A DNA stretch of 43,734 nt from contig JANQJO010000151.1 of assembly GCA_028281605.1 (NCBI GenBank), positions 1 through 43,734 of the forward strand. Direction: 5' to 3'. The position numbers were made by a program, and so were the translations under genes. Every line of letters begins with the position of its first letter. Within the stretch, counting starts at the first letter, position 1. The notes beneath the pieces are model-generated. The model had not been told where the DNA came from. It saw nothing but the letters and a program-made list of their open reading frames with translations, and did no database searches. Positions 16,545-25,523 of the stretch are shown here, piece by piece. The stretch comes from Pseudomonadales bacterium (GTDB lineage: Bacteria > Pseudomonadota > Gammaproteobacteria > Pseudomonadales > JANQJO01).

Positions 16545-16654
16545 GATTGAATTTTCGGGTTTGTTGCAGACTCACGCGCCCGCCCGGTCGATCATGTATT
16601 TATTTATACGTTCACGAGCTCGCGTTTGCATTGTGTGGTTCCGAAAACCCAATC
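16545..16654. repeat. Imperfect palindromic element with GATTG ends
   Basis: GATTGAATTTTCGG at the left is mirrored by CCGAAAACCCAATC at the right (two mismatches), and a second inner pairing joins TGCAGAC and GTTTGCA. The centre is GC-rich (ACGCGCCCGCCCGGTCG). A partial copy lies at 14981. It is probably a repeat family of this genome. Confidence 0.6.
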
Positions 16655-16885
16655 GTTGCGGGTGTTCCATTTCGCTTATTGTTTTATTATCTTAGAAAAT
16701 CGTTGTAAATACCCGCCTAAAAAGACAGTGAATCTTTATAATAAAGCGGTTGTTTTGATATTTTTTGTTATAAGAGAGTGGTCTTAAGTAAAAAGTTTCG
16801 ACATGTTTAGTGTGACCGTAATACAGTTGTAAGTCACATAATAGACATGGATACTTTTTGTTTGGCCAATCGGAGCAAGCGCACA

Positions 16886-16914
16886 CTTGAAAACTCTTTT
16901 GAGTATCCCCATTA
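16886..16914 (+). promoter_or_regulatory. Heat-shock (sigma-32) promoter of htpG
   Basis: CTTGAAA at 16886-16892 and CCCCATTA at 16907-16914 with a 14-bp spacer match the sigma-32 consensus CTTGAAA-N13-15-CCCCATNT almost perfectly. Transcription would start near 16921, which places the true htpG start downstream at 16977. Confidence 0.9.
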
Positions 16915-16976
16915 CTGGATTCATTAGGGTTTTAGGCACTTTTTGTATTTTAGGCTATTTAGAGGTGTGTTTGTTT

Positions 16977-18977
16977 ATGAATGAAGCAGTGAAGGAAACG
17001 CTTGGTTTTCAGACTGAAGTAAAGCAGTTGCTGAACTTGATGGTCCATTCTTTGTACAGTAACAAGGAGATATTTCTGCGAGAGCTGATTTCTAATGCCT
17101 CTGATGCGAATGATAAACTGCGGTTTGAAGCTTTGCATAACAAAGAGTTACTAGAGAATCAGCCTGAGCTTGATATTAGAATAGAGTTTGATAAAGAGCG
17201 CGGTACAGTTGCTATTATAGATAATGGTATTGGCATGTCTAAAGAGGATGTTATTGAACATCTAGGAACCATTGCTAAGTCTGGGACCGCACAATTTTTA
17301 ACAAATTTGACAGGTGATCAAAAGCAAGATGCTCAGTTGATAGGTCAATTTGGGGTTGGATTTTATTCAGCTTTTGTGGTTGCAGATCGGGTGGAAGTAT
17401 TTAGTCGCAAAGCAGGTTTATCGGCGGGCGAAGGGGTGCACTGGGAATCCACTGGTGAGGGAGAATTTACAGTACAAACCATCAGTAAGTCGGAGCGCGG
17501 TACGCGAGTGTTGTTGCACCTAAAGGCAGATGAGGTATCCTTTGCTGATGGTTGGCAATTGCGTACTATTATTCGTAAATATTCTGATCATATTGCATTT
17601 CCTGTATTGATGGAGAAAGAAAAACAAGAAGATTTTTCAGCAGAAACAGATGAAGATGCTGAGGAGAAAGATGCTGCTACTGTCGTTGACCAAGGCAGTG
17701 AAGAGTCGTCAAGTGAAAAGAAAGAGGCGGTGGCGACTGAAGAGCAAGTGCCTGAGTGGGAAACAGTCAATAAGGCAACCGCATTGTGGGTTCGTGGTAA
17801 GACTGATATTAGTGATGAGGAGTATAAAGAGTTTTATAAGCACATTAGCCATGATTTTGAAGAGCCTTTAATTTGGGGTCATAATAAAGTGGAAGGCAAT
17901 CTAGAATATACCTCTTTGTTATACATTCCAAAGCGCAGCCCGTTTGATCTTTATAATCGTGATACCCCCAGAGGTTTGAAGCTATATGTTCAGCGAGTGT
18001 TTATTATGGACGATGCTGAGCAATTTTTGCCATTATATTTGCGTTTTATTAAGGGGATTGTTGACTCAAATGATTTGCCCTTGAACGTTTCTCGCGAGAT
18101 TTTGCAAAATGATAAATCCGTTGAAACCATTAAGAGTGCATTGGTAAAACGTGTGCTGGATATGTTGACTAAGTTGTCTAAGAAAGATGCTGACGCTTAT
18201 AACAAGTTTTGGTCGGAGTTTGGGCAAGTCATTAAAGAAGGTCCTGCTGAAGACTTTGGTAATCGTGAAAAAATTGCCGGTTTGTTGCGCTTTTCAAGCT
18301 CAAAGCAAGCTTCATCAGAGCAAACAGTTTCTTTGGATGACTATATTGATAAGATGAGTGATGAACAGAAGAAAATTTACTATATAACTGCAGAAAATTA
18401 TGCCAGTGCAGCTAATAGTCCGCATTTAGAGATTTTTAAGAAAAAAGATATTGAAGTGTTGCTGTTGAGTGACCGTATTGATGAATGGATGACGGGATAT
18501 TTAACTGAATACAAAGGTAAGAATTTCCAGCATGTGGCTAAAGGGGATTTGGACTTAGGAGAATTGCAAGATCAAGAAGAAAAGAAAGAGCAAGAAGACT
18601 TAGAATCTGCTTCGAAGGATTTTATTGAGCGCTTAAAAGAAACGCTGAATGATAAAGTTTCTGATGTTAAGATAACTCATCGTTTGACCGATTCTCCTTG
18701 TTGTTTGGTTTTGGGTGCATATGATATGGGTGTGCAAATGCGTCAAATTATGCAGGCTGCTGGCCAAAAAGCACCAGAAAGTAAGCCTATTATGGAGGTT
18801 AATATCACGCACCCTTTGGTGGAAAAGTTGAAAGAAGAAATTCAAGAAGACCGTTTTGCTGACTTGGCTTTTATTTTGTTTGATCAAGCTGCGCTTGCAG
18901 AAGGCGGCCAATTGGACAACCCTTCTGCTTATGTAAACCGTATACATAAGTTATTGCTGGAGCTATCGGTTAATTGA
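16977..18977 (+). CDS. htpG: Molecular chaperone HtpG (bacterial Hsp90)
   Basis: Dimeric ATP-dependent chaperone in the cytoplasm. The N-terminal ATPase has the GHKL motifs ELISNASDA (Glu36, Asn40), DNGIGM (82-87) and GQFGVGFYS (123-131). Middle and C-terminal domains are complete. The length is 666 residues against about 624 in E. coli. The extra residues are a run of Glu, Asp, Lys and Ser at about 213-260, between the N-terminal and middle domains, where most bacterial Hsp90s have almost no charged linker. ATG 16977 has AGAGGTG at a good distance; a longer frame from 16887 would overlap the promoter. A strong terminator follows. Confidence 0.98.
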   Translation: MNEAVKETLGFQTEVKQLLNLMVHSLYSNKEIFLRELISNASDANDKLRFEALHNKELLENQPELDIRIEFDKERGTVAIIDNGIGMSKEDVIEHLGTIAKSGTAQFLTNLTGDQKQDAQLIGQFGVGFYSAFVVADRVEVFSRKAGLSAGEGVHWESTGEGEFTVQTISKSERGTRVLLHLKADEVSFADGWQLRTIIRKYSDHIAFPVLMEKEKQEDFSAETDEDAEEKDAATVVDQGSEESSSEKKEAVATEEQVPEWETVNKATALWVRGKTDISDEEYKEFYKHISHDFEEPLIWGHNKVEGNLEYTSLLYIPKRSPFDLYNRDTPRGLKLYVQRVFIMDDAEQFLPLYLRFIKGIVDSNDLPLNVSREILQNDKSVETIKSALVKRVLDMLTKLSKKDADAYNKFWSEFGQVIKEGPAEDFGNREKIAGLLRFSSSKQASSEQTVSLDDYIDKMSDEQKKIYYITAENYASAANSPHLEIFKKKDIEVLLLSDRIDEWMTGYLTEYKGKNFQHVAKGDLDLGELQDQEEKKEQEDLESASKDFIERLKETLNDKVSDVKITHRLTDSPCCLVLGAYDMGVQMRQIMQAAGQKAPESKPIMEVNITHPLVEKLKEEIQEDRFADLAFILFDQAALAEGGQLDNPSAYVNRIHKLLLELSVN

Positions 18978-19030
18978 TTGTGTTTCGCCCTGCATTGTCT
19001 AGTAGATAATTCAATCTGAGTATTTATAGA

Positions 19031-19058
19031 AACCAGCTCATCAAGAGCTGGTTTTTTT
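19031..19058 (+). terminator. Rho-independent terminator of htpG
   Basis: AACCAGCTC (19031-19039) pairs with GAGCTGGTT (19045-19053) around ATCAA and runs into seven T residues. Confidence 0.95.
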
Positions 19059-19238
19059 GTTTAAACGTAACTGCTCACACCCTTCACACCCTACGTGAAA
19101 TTTGAGGCTTTTGTTTGTTTTTACCCCATTTTTCAGTCAAAAATTGATTTGAAAGCTAAATTTTAACTGGAAAACTATGTTTCACGCACCACAGAGGGCC
19201 ATTTTCTAAGAGGGGCGAGCAGTTACGTTTAAACAAAA
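19055..19238. mobile_element. MITE-like element with 22-bp terminal inverted repeats
   Basis: The left end at 19055-19076 (containing GTTTAAACGTAACTGCTC) is the exact inverted copy of the right end at 19217-19238. Inside, CGTGAAA near 19095 and TTTCACG near 19172 form a second inverted pair. The 184-bp length without an ORF fits a miniature inverted-repeat element. Its left end overlaps the T-run of the htpG terminator, so the target duplication cannot be read. A long structured RNA is the alternative. Confidence 0.7.
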
Positions 19239-19378
19239 TTTACAAAAGTTGTTGCTCAGTTCTGGGTGTTCAGCAATACTGTTATTTACCATGAAAATTT
19301 GTTCGCTCATACCCTTTTGATGGTTAGAGTGTTTATTTACCGGGTGATGGAATAACGAGATTGTGCTTTGGAGAGCTC

Positions 19379-19702
19379 ATGGTAATAAGTAGAATTGATC
19401 CAAATTGTTTGTTGAATCTTGAAGAAGCCCAAGCGCTTAGAAATGAGCTACTATCTGAAGTGTTGGACAGTATTAAGCAGGTGCGAGAGATAGAAGCTGG
19501 TTACACATTAAAGTTTGATTCGGGTATTAGCGATCTTATTGTGCTTGCAGATTGGGTGCAAGTAGAACGTTTGTGTAGTCCTTTTTTAAAGTTTAGGTTA
19601 TCGATAGAGTCGCATGAAGGTCCAGTTTGGCTTGATTTGATGGGACCATCAGGTACTCAAGATTTTTTAAAGAAGGAGTTAGTGTTGGGGCGGTGGTTGT
19701 GA
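19379..19702 (+). CDS. Small protein of unknown function
   Basis: Unrecognised protein of 107 residues from ATG 19379 (GGAGAG closely upstream); a TTG at 19361 would give 113. It is soluble, with a helical N-terminal half (NLEEAQALRNELLSEVLDSIKQV) and a more beta-like second half ending in LGRWL. It has no signal or membrane segment. It lies alone between the MITE-like element and the next unknown gene. Confidence 0.55.
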   Translation: MVISRIDPNCLLNLEEAQALRNELLSEVLDSIKQVREIEAGYTLKFDSGISDLIVLADWVQVERLCSPFLKFRLSIESHEGPVWLDLMGPSGTQDFLKKELVLGRWL

Positions 19703-19783
19703 ATTTAATGATAAGATAGCGTAGAACATAGAGTAAGATTATTGTGAAATAACAAAAATAATTTTTTAGGTGGTTGGTGTTTT

Positions 19784-20194
19784 ATGGTCGGATTGAAGAT
19801 TCCTCCTTTGAATTTAAAGCTTGTGAATAATTCAAGCGAAACCGCAGAATTTAACTCTAGTGGGAATGCCAGTCAATTATCTCGAGAAAGTAACTCCAAA
19901 ATTTCTGGGTCGGTATCACCTTTGACAGATGCAAGTAGTAGTTGGCGATTATGGGATGGTGCTGAGAGTGATAGTAATAGTGGTAATCATTCTGATAATG
20001 ATTACCTTATTGGTAAGAATGGGTGTGACATTGGTATTAGTTTGGCTGATCAGGAAGGGTGTGGCCTGAAATATGATAAAAAACCTAACATTGTAGCAAA
20101 TTGCTTTAGGACAGTTTTAGGTGTGGTGAAGAAGCCTTTACCTATAATAACGGTTGCTATAGGCATTACTGCTGTCGTTTTTTTTAAAAAATAA
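19784..20194 (+). CDS. Ser/Asn-rich protein with a C-terminal membrane anchor, unknown
   Basis: The 136-residue protein has a polar, Ser/Asn/Asp-rich and probably disordered first 75 residues, then a middle part with DIGISLADQEGCGLKYD, and a single hydrophobic segment at the very C-terminus (LPIITVAIGITAVVFF) closed by two lysines. This is the layout of a tail-anchored protein. There is no N-terminal signal. AGGTGG precedes the ATG. Tail-anchored proteins with disordered fronts are common among effectors of host-associated bacteria, but no homology is recognised, so that role is only a possibility. Confidence 0.55.
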   Translation: MVGLKIPPLNLKLVNNSSETAEFNSSGNASQLSRESNSKISGSVSPLTDASSSWRLWDGAESDSNSGNHSDNDYLIGKNGCDIGISLADQEGCGLKYDKKPNIVANCFRTVLGVVKKPLPIITVAIGITAVVFFKK

Positions 20195-20290
20195 TATTTG
20201 ATCTTTTGTTAGTTGTAATTGTAGGTTAATTTAAGTGTCATATAATGTTGTAAATGCTGTAGAAAGCTCAAGGTGATAAAAGGAGTTTTT

Positions 20291-20737
20291 TTGAAACAAC
20301 GAGTATTATACATTATGCGTCATGGTGAGGCGGAAGCTTATACGACCCACACTTATGATGCTGAGCGGTGTTTAACTCAATATGGACGTGAACAAGTATT
20401 GCTAGTAGCACAGCAGTTATCTGATGAAATAGATACTCTGCTTTCTAGTCCTTATGTGAGAGCGCGTCAAACAGCACAGATAGTTGAACAGGCTATTAAT
20501 TATAAAAAAGATATTGTATTCTCGGAACTTTTGACACCAGATCAGCCTGTTGATAAAACACTGGAATGGGTGCTGAGCTTGGATTGGTCGTCAGCATTGC
20601 TGGCAACTCATCAACCTTTGGCTGGAGAGTTGATTAGTTTGTTAAGTGGGGATTCTGTTTTTAATGTGCCGACAGCTGGTCTGGCTGAGTTATCAGGCAT
20701 GATTGAAGTGGGTTGTGCTCAGCTGCGGTGGGTATAA
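20291..20737 (+). CDS. sixA: Phosphohistidine phosphatase SixA
   Basis: Histidine-phosphatase superfamily enzyme that removes phosphate from phosphohistidine, classically on ArcB and on phosphotransferase-system proteins. The catalytic RHG is in YIMRHGEAE, the second Arg in SSPYVRARQTAQ and the second His in LLATHQP. The 148-residue length is typical. TTG 20291 is chosen because AAAAGGAG lies five bases upstream; the GTG at 20273 would put that site inside the gene. Confidence 0.9.
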   Translation: MKQRVLYIMRHGEAEAYTTHTYDAERCLTQYGREQVLLVAQQLSDEIDTLLSSPYVRARQTAQIVEQAINYKKDIVFSELLTPDQPVDKTLEWVLSLDWSSALLATHQPLAGELISLLSGDSVFNVPTAGLAELSGMIEVGCAQLRWV

Positions 20738-20934
20738 ATGTTTTTACTTCGGGTGTCGTGTTGTTAAACAAAGTTGTTTGATAGTAAGCGCTTAAGCTGA
20801 CTGCTGAATAGTTTTGACTGAAGTCTCTTAAATTTAAAAACTTTTTGTGTATTTTGCAACGCTCTGATAAGGCTTGGATATAGTTGTTAATGTTACTATC
20901 TGGGTATATCTCCTTAAGGTAGTACTAATTCAGT

Positions 20935-21828
20935 ATGAGTATGCATACATTCATTTTTTTCTTTTTGTCATTTTTAACAGGTTTTAGTTGGTCTAATACT
21001 TGCTTTGATGTAAAAAACTTAAATAATCGACAAGACTCATTGTTATGGAAGGTTGAAAGGGAAGGGGAAGTCCCTAATTATCTTTTTGGCACAATCCATG
21101 TTTCCGGTACCTGGGTAGAGTTGATGTTATCAGATTTACAGTCTTATTTTGAAGCGTCAAAAGGAGTGATATTAGAACTTGAGTGGAATGATTTGGTTCG
21201 TTTAAAGATGTTACGTTTGATGTTGTTGGAAGATGGTTTGAAATTGTCAGATTTTTTATATTCTAATGAAATGAAGAGAGTTAAAAGTATTTTAAAAGGG
21301 CGTGTTTCAGATTATTCTATAGAAGCTTATAAACCTTGGGTGGTGTTTGTTCATATTAATTTGCCTAAAACAACGAATGATAGATCCATGGACTTTTCCA
21401 TTCAGCGTTATTTTTCTGCAGCTGGAAAATTTGTCTATGGTTTAGAAAGCCCAAAAGAGCAAGTTGGTGTATTTAATCAGTTGTCGTATCAAGATCAAGC
21501 AAAACTGGTTCGTACAGTTTTAAAGTTTGAGCATAAACAAAAAGATTTTCGAGAGAGAATGTTTTCAGCTTATAGGTCAGAACGTTTGTGGGAGTTGTGG
21601 GCCCTGCAGGAGCAGTTTTCTGCATCTATGGGAGACGATTTTGTTGCTATTGAGCATGGATTGATAGTAGAGCGTAATGTAAGAATGTCTGAGCGTTTAG
21701 ATGAATATTTATTAGAAGGTGGATACTTTGTGGCAGTAGGAGCATTGCATTTGACTGGGCCTGATGGTTTAATATGCTTGTTGCGTGAAAAAGGTTATAC
21801 AGTAACTGCAGAACGTTTTTCTAAATAA
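20935..21828 (+). CDS. TraB/GumN family protein
   Basis: Exported protein of the TraB/GumN (PF01963) family, thought to be metalloprotease-like. An N-terminal signal (MHTFIFFFLSFLTGFSWS) precedes the family core. Conserved motifs are LWKVEREG...YLFGTIHV near the start and FVAVGALHLTGPDGLICLLREKGYTV near the end, carrying the GTIH and GALH histidines. The 297-residue length is usual. The role in bacteria is poorly known. The alpha/beta hydrolase gene follows with 34 bp between. Confidence 0.85.
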   Translation: MSMHTFIFFFLSFLTGFSWSNTCFDVKNLNNRQDSLLWKVEREGEVPNYLFGTIHVSGTWVELMLSDLQSYFEASKGVILELEWNDLVRLKMLRLMLLEDGLKLSDFLYSNEMKRVKSILKGRVSDYSIEAYKPWVVFVHINLPKTTNDRSMDFSIQRYFSAAGKFVYGLESPKEQVGVFNQLSYQDQAKLVRTVLKFEHKQKDFRERMFSAYRSERLWELWALQEQFSASMGDDFVAIEHGLIVERNVRMSERLDEYLLEGGYFVAVGALHLTGPDGLICLLREKGYTVTAERFSK

Positions 21829-21862
21829 AAATTGAAAATCATGATGGGCGAAGAGGGAGAGT

Positions 21863-22741
21863 ATGCTAGAAAAAGTCAGCGCTCGGGAATGCAGTGTAAC
21901 CGTTCATGGTTTGCGTTATGCTTATAAAGCTTGGGGTGAATCAAGCAATCCTGCCATTTTGGCGTGTCATGGTTGGTTAGATAATGCAGCCAGCTTTGAT
22001 ATTTTAGCACCTTATTTATCAGATGATTATTATCTCATAGCGATTGATATGATGGGGCATGGTTACAGCGATACTTTAGGTGAGGGTCGATTTTATCACT
22101 ACGTGGATATGCTCGCTGATTTAGTGGCTGTGCTTGATGCATTATCAATGGAAACCGTATTTTTAATTGGGCACTCTTTGGGAGGGGCATTGGTCACGAT
22201 CTTATCAGCTGTGATATCTCAACGAGTGAAAGCGTGTGTAACAATAGATGCTTTGGGCCCATTGGTGACAGAACCAGAGAAATTAGCGGATAAGATGTTT
22301 TCTGCTCTGCAGTACCGTGCTCAATGGGCTTATAAACAAAAGCCTGTTTATGCCAGTTTTGAGGAGGCGGTGATGGCCAGGCAGGGGGGTGGTTTTTCTA
22401 TGCCTGAACAGGCTTTGCAATTAATTTGTGGACGTGGTTTGCATGCAGTGGAAAACGGATGGACTTGGCTTACTGATTTGCGTTTACGTACTCCTTCGAT
22501 GTTTAGTTTTACAGAATTACAAATACAAAGTTTGTTGAGTAAGGTGAGATGTTCTGTTTTATTGATTAAAGCCAGTCAGGGTTTGTTACAACGGATGCCT
22601 AGCTTATTTTTACGTATGCGTTGTTTATGTGATTTGACGGTTGATACTTTTATCGGAGGACATTATGTGCATATGGAGCAGGAGGTACAGGCGATAGCGG
22701 CTTGCATTAAAAAGCACTTTTTATTAAGTAAGCAGCCATGA
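21863..22741 (+). CDS. Alpha/beta hydrolase
   Basis: Serine hydrolase of 292 residues. The nucleophile elbow is GHSLGG, the oxyanion region HGWLDNAASFD, and the C-terminal His lies in GGHYVHMEQ, completing a Ser-Asp-His triad. The overall layout resembles the esterase/epoxide hydrolase-like group close to serine hydrolase-like protein and MhpC. The substrate is unknown. It has a GAGGGAGAG ribosome-binding site. Its stop codon lies within a repeat (22733-22774), beyond which it converges with ponA. Confidence 0.85.
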   Translation: MLEKVSARECSVTVHGLRYAYKAWGESSNPAILACHGWLDNAASFDILAPYLSDDYYLIAIDMMGHGYSDTLGEGRFYHYVDMLADLVAVLDALSMETVFLIGHSLGGALVTILSAVISQRVKACVTIDALGPLVTEPEKLADKMFSALQYRAQWAYKQKPVYASFEEAVMARQGGGFSMPEQALQLICGRGLHAVENGWTWLTDLRLRTPSMFSFTELQIQSLLSKVRCSVLLIKASQGLLQRMPSLFLRMRCLCDLTVDTFIGGHYVHMEQEVQAIAACIKKHFLLSKQP

Positions 22742-22774
22742 GCAATATGATAAACATCACTCTAGGCGATGTTT
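22733..22774 (+). repeat. Degenerate leader-type repeat, copy D
   Basis: CAGCCATGAG as in copy A, then a 9-bp hairpin AAACATCAC / GCGATGTTT around TCTAG. It overlaps the hydrolase stop and, unlike the other copies, faces no co-oriented gene. It could instead serve as a weak terminator. Confidence 0.5.
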
Positions 22775-22782
22775 AGGGCCTG

Positions 22783-22807
22783 TTAAGGAACGAGCACGAA
22801 ATAAATT
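22783..22807 (+). repeat. Half copy (Z) of the large conserved-loop hairpin
   Basis: TTAAGGAACGAGCACGAAAT followed by AAATT matches the left arm of copy Y (TTAGGAATGGTCACGAAATAACTT), with most positions identical. No loop or right arm follows. It lies in the convergent junction between the hydrolase and ponA. Confidence 0.6.
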
Positions 22808-22835
22808 CTCCTGTTTATACTTGCCCTAATATCTG

Positions 22836-25397
22836 TTAAAAAATGTCTTCTAGATTAGTTGTACTGGTATCGTCGGTGCCTGTGGTGGGACTGTTTGTGT
22901 TGGCTAAAGCATAAGGGGGTAGGTATTCGTCTCTAAAGATTTCAAAAATTGCATTGGCTTGTCCGGGTCTTGCCCTTTGACCACTATCTGGGTCAATTCG
23001 TACGGTTACTAGACCAGGGGGTGGGTCTAAGGGTTTTTCTTCTACATTGCGTAAGGCTTCTCGCATGTATTCAACCCAAACAGGTAGTGCGACTGTTCCT
23101 CCAAATTCCCTAGAGCCTAAGGTTTTAGGGTTATCGTAACCAACCCATACCGTAGTGACAAGATTGTCATTAAAACCAGAAAACCAGGCATCTTTTTGAT
23201 CATTAGTAGTGCCTGTTTTACCACCTATATCATGACGGCCTAGCACTTTGGCTTTTCGGCCTGTGCCGTATTTTATGACATCTTGCAACATGGATCGCAT
23301 AATGTAGCAAACACGTGCATCAATGATGCGTTCTGCTGGATAGAACTCTGGGTTGTCAGTTTGATCTTGGTTAGTGTTAATTGCTGTGCTTGGAGTTTCT
23401 TCTGTATGCCAGCCGGAGATTGGGTTGGCTGCTCTGATATCAAAGGTTTTGAGCTGTTTAGGCTCACATGTACGACAGACTCGATAAGGTCGGTGTGCTT
23501 CGATGATGTTTTGGTTAGTATCTCTGATTTCTTTGATAAAATAAGGTTCTATTTTATAGCCACCATTGGCGAAAGCGGCATAGGCCTTGGCAACTTGTAG
23601 GGGAGTTAAGCTTGCACTGCCGAGTGCTAAGGAGAGATCTTTAGGTAATTTTTCTATTTTGAGATCAAAACGATTGATAAAGTCAATAGCTTTACTAACG
23701 CCCAATTCACGTAGTAAGCGTATGGAAACTAAGTTGCGAGATTGATACAGAGCTTGCCTTAAGCGTGTCGGTCCCAAAAAGCGGCCTCCAGAATTTTCTG
23801 GTCTCCAAACGCTTTCTAAGCTTTTGTCTTGAAAAACTAAAGGTGCATCATTGATAATAGAGGCTGCGGTGTAGCCATGATACAGTGCGGCTGAATAAAT
23901 CAGGGGCTTGATGGCAGAACCGGCTTGCCGTCCGGCTTGTATGACACGGTTGAACTTACTGAGGCGGAAATCGTTACCCCCTACCAAGGCTTTGATGCTA
24001 CCATCTGTAGGTGATAATGAAACCAGTGCGGCTTGGACTTTAGAAATTTGCGCTAAGGCTGCGATCGGCCAATCGATGAGGTTATTGCTGGGTTCCTTAG
24101 TTTGTTTTATAGGCTGCAATTGGACCCGAATCATATCTCCTATGGTCAGTACATCGTTGCTTGTTTGTATTTTAGGGCCTAAGCGATTGGGGTTGATGTG
24201 TTTTCTTGCCCATGCCATTTCTGCGAGTGGAATTTTAACAATTTGGCTGTCTTTAAGTACGGCTAAGGCATATTCTGATTGTGTGTCTAAGACTATAGCG
24301 GGTTTGAGGCTACCAATGCTATAGTACCGCTTTAAGGCGTTTAATGCTACATCCAAAGGCAGACGGCCATTGTGTTCAGTGTTTTCAGGAGTCCTGTGTT
24401 CAACTTGAAAGCTTATTTTACCTTCTGCACCGTGGTAACCGTGTCGTTTAGTGTAGGCTTGCAAACCGGCTTCTACGGCTAGTTGGGCTTGTGTTTGAAG
24501 CTTGGAAGACAGTGTTGTAATGATTGTATATCCATCTTCGTAAGCAGATTGGCCATAGCGTTCAACCATCTTTTTACGTACCATTTCTGCTAGATAAGGC
24601 GCTGATACTTGTGGCCTTAGGCCATGAGGTCTTGCTGTAATCGGGGCGTTTAAGGCTTTTATTGCTGTTTTCTTGTCGATAAAGTTCAACAGTTGCATAC
24701 GGGTGATAATCCAGTTCCTACGAATTTTAGCTCGTTCGGGATTGGCAATGGGGTTATAACGGGAAGGTGCTTTAGGTAGGCCAGCTATCATCGCCAGCTC
24801 GGCTAATGTGAGTGCAGAGATGTGTTTGCCATAGTACACCTGAGAGGCAGCGGCAATCCCGTAAGCACGATGGCCAAGGTAGATTTTGTTGAGGTATAGT
24901 TCTAGGATTTCTGCCTTCGTGAGGGTCTGTTCAATTTGTAATGCGAGTAAAATTTCATTGAATTTGCGTATGTACGTTTGCTTGCGCGTCAAAAAAAAGT
25001 TCCTGGCTACTTGCATAGTGATAGTGCTGCCACCAGATTTTTTTTCACCAGTCGTTATCAGCTCGATGACAGCGCGAGCCAAGCCTGTCACATCAACACC
25101 GTGATGTTGGTAGAAACGATGGTCTTCAGCAGCTAAAATTGCTTTGATGAATAAAGGAGAAATATCTTTGAATTGAATAGGTTGCCTACGTTTTTCGCCA
25201 AATTCTGAAATAAGCTTGGCATCTGCGGTGTAAATTCTAAGAGGTATTTGCAATTTGATATCTTTTAGAACGTTAGCTTTGGGCAATTTAGGCATGAGAT
25301 ATAGTACGCAGGAACTGATGATCAATGTTCCTATACAAAGGGCGAGTAAGCCGCTCCAGACGCTTGTTTTAATTAAAATTGCTGCAGTTTTTTTCAT
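22836..25397 (-). CDS. ponA: Bifunctional penicillin-binding protein 1A
   Basis: Class A PBP that polymerises and crosslinks peptidoglycan on the outer face of the inner membrane. One N-terminal helix (about 12-36) is followed by the GT51 glycosyltransferase with the catalytic Glu91 in AAEDHRFYQHHGVD and the GGSTITMQVARN motif. An OB-like insertion follows. The transpeptidase has SxxK in GSAIKP, SxN in QSRN, and KTGTT in GGKTGTTNDQKDAWF. The length of 853 residues fits MrcA. ATG 25397 (MKKTAAIL) matches the family start; GTG 25442 lies upstream. It is divergent from pilM, as in Pseudomonas and Vibrio, with a leader-type repeat just upstream. The C-terminal tail is Thr/Asp-rich. Confidence 0.97.
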   Translation of the reverse strand: MKKTAAILIKTSVWSGLLALCIGTLIISSCVLYLMPKLPKANVLKDIKLQIPLRIYTADAKLISEFGEKRRQPIQFKDISPLFIKAILAAEDHRFYQHHGVDVTGLARAVIELITTGEKKSGGSTITMQVARNFFLTRKQTYIRKFNEILLALQIEQTLTKAEILELYLNKIYLGHRAYGIAAASQVYYGKHISALTLAELAMIAGLPKAPSRYNPIANPERAKIRRNWIITRMQLLNFIDKKTAIKALNAPITARPHGLRPQVSAPYLAEMVRKKMVERYGQSAYEDGYTIITTLSSKLQTQAQLAVEAGLQAYTKRHGYHGAEGKISFQVEHRTPENTEHNGRLPLDVALNALKRYYSIGSLKPAIVLDTQSEYALAVLKDSQIVKIPLAEMAWARKHINPNRLGPKIQTSNDVLTIGDMIRVQLQPIKQTKEPSNNLIDWPIAALAQISKVQAALVSLSPTDGSIKALVGGNDFRLSKFNRVIQAGRQAGSAIKPLIYSAALYHGYTAASIINDAPLVFQDKSLESVWRPENSGGRFLGPTRLRQALYQSRNLVSIRLLRELGVSKAIDFINRFDLKIEKLPKDLSLALGSASLTPLQVAKAYAAFANGGYKIEPYFIKEIRDTNQNIIEAHRPYRVCRTCEPKQLKTFDIRAANPISGWHTEETPSTAINTNQDQTDNPEFYPAERIIDARVCYIMRSMLQDVIKYGTGRKAKVLGRHDIGGKTGTTNDQKDAWFSGFNDNLVTTVWVGYDNPKTLGSREFGGTVALPVWVEYMREALRNVEEKPLDPPPGLVTVRIDPDSGQRARPGQANAIFEIFRDEYLPPYALANTNSPTTGTDDTSTTNLEDIF

Positions 25398-25402
25398 ATT
25401 CT

Positions 25403-25502
25403 TTACCGTGAAAATACATAGCTCTATAAACAACCTCTCCACCGAGTACTGGTGTGATTTTCATGCTCCCAGGGTGAGTGGGCCGCCGCTCATGGTTGTT
25501 TC
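25403..25502 (-). repeat. Leader-like repeat, copy E-minus (upstream of ponA)
   Basis: Read on the minus strand it starts GAAACAACCATGAGCG, contains TCACCCT and TGAAAAT, and ends TATTTTCACGGTAA, the same order as copy A with about 40 extra bases. The end lies six bases before the ponA ATG. Confidence 0.65.
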
Positions 25503-25523
25503 ATAGATAAACAGCCATGAGCG
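25487..25523. repeat. Palindrome of two head-to-head repeat modules
   Basis: CGCTCATGGTTGTTT (25487-25501) pairs with AAACAGCCATGAGCG (25509-25523) around CATAGAT, with one G-U pair. It is formed by the 5' modules of copies E-minus and E-plus. Confidence 0.8.

Larger units (their letters stand above)
16454..16976. other. Divergent control region with palindrome and htpG promoter
   Basis: About 520 bp with no gene. It holds the imperfect palindrome 16545-16654, which is noticeably GC-richer than its surroundings in its centre, and the sigma-32 promoter of htpG at 16886-16914. The stretch 16690-16880 shows nothing I can name. Confidence 0.7.

Noticed and set aside
16887..16976. Longer HtpG start at 16887
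   Set aside because: It overlaps the sigma-32 promoter and adds a hydrophobic stretch foreign to the family.
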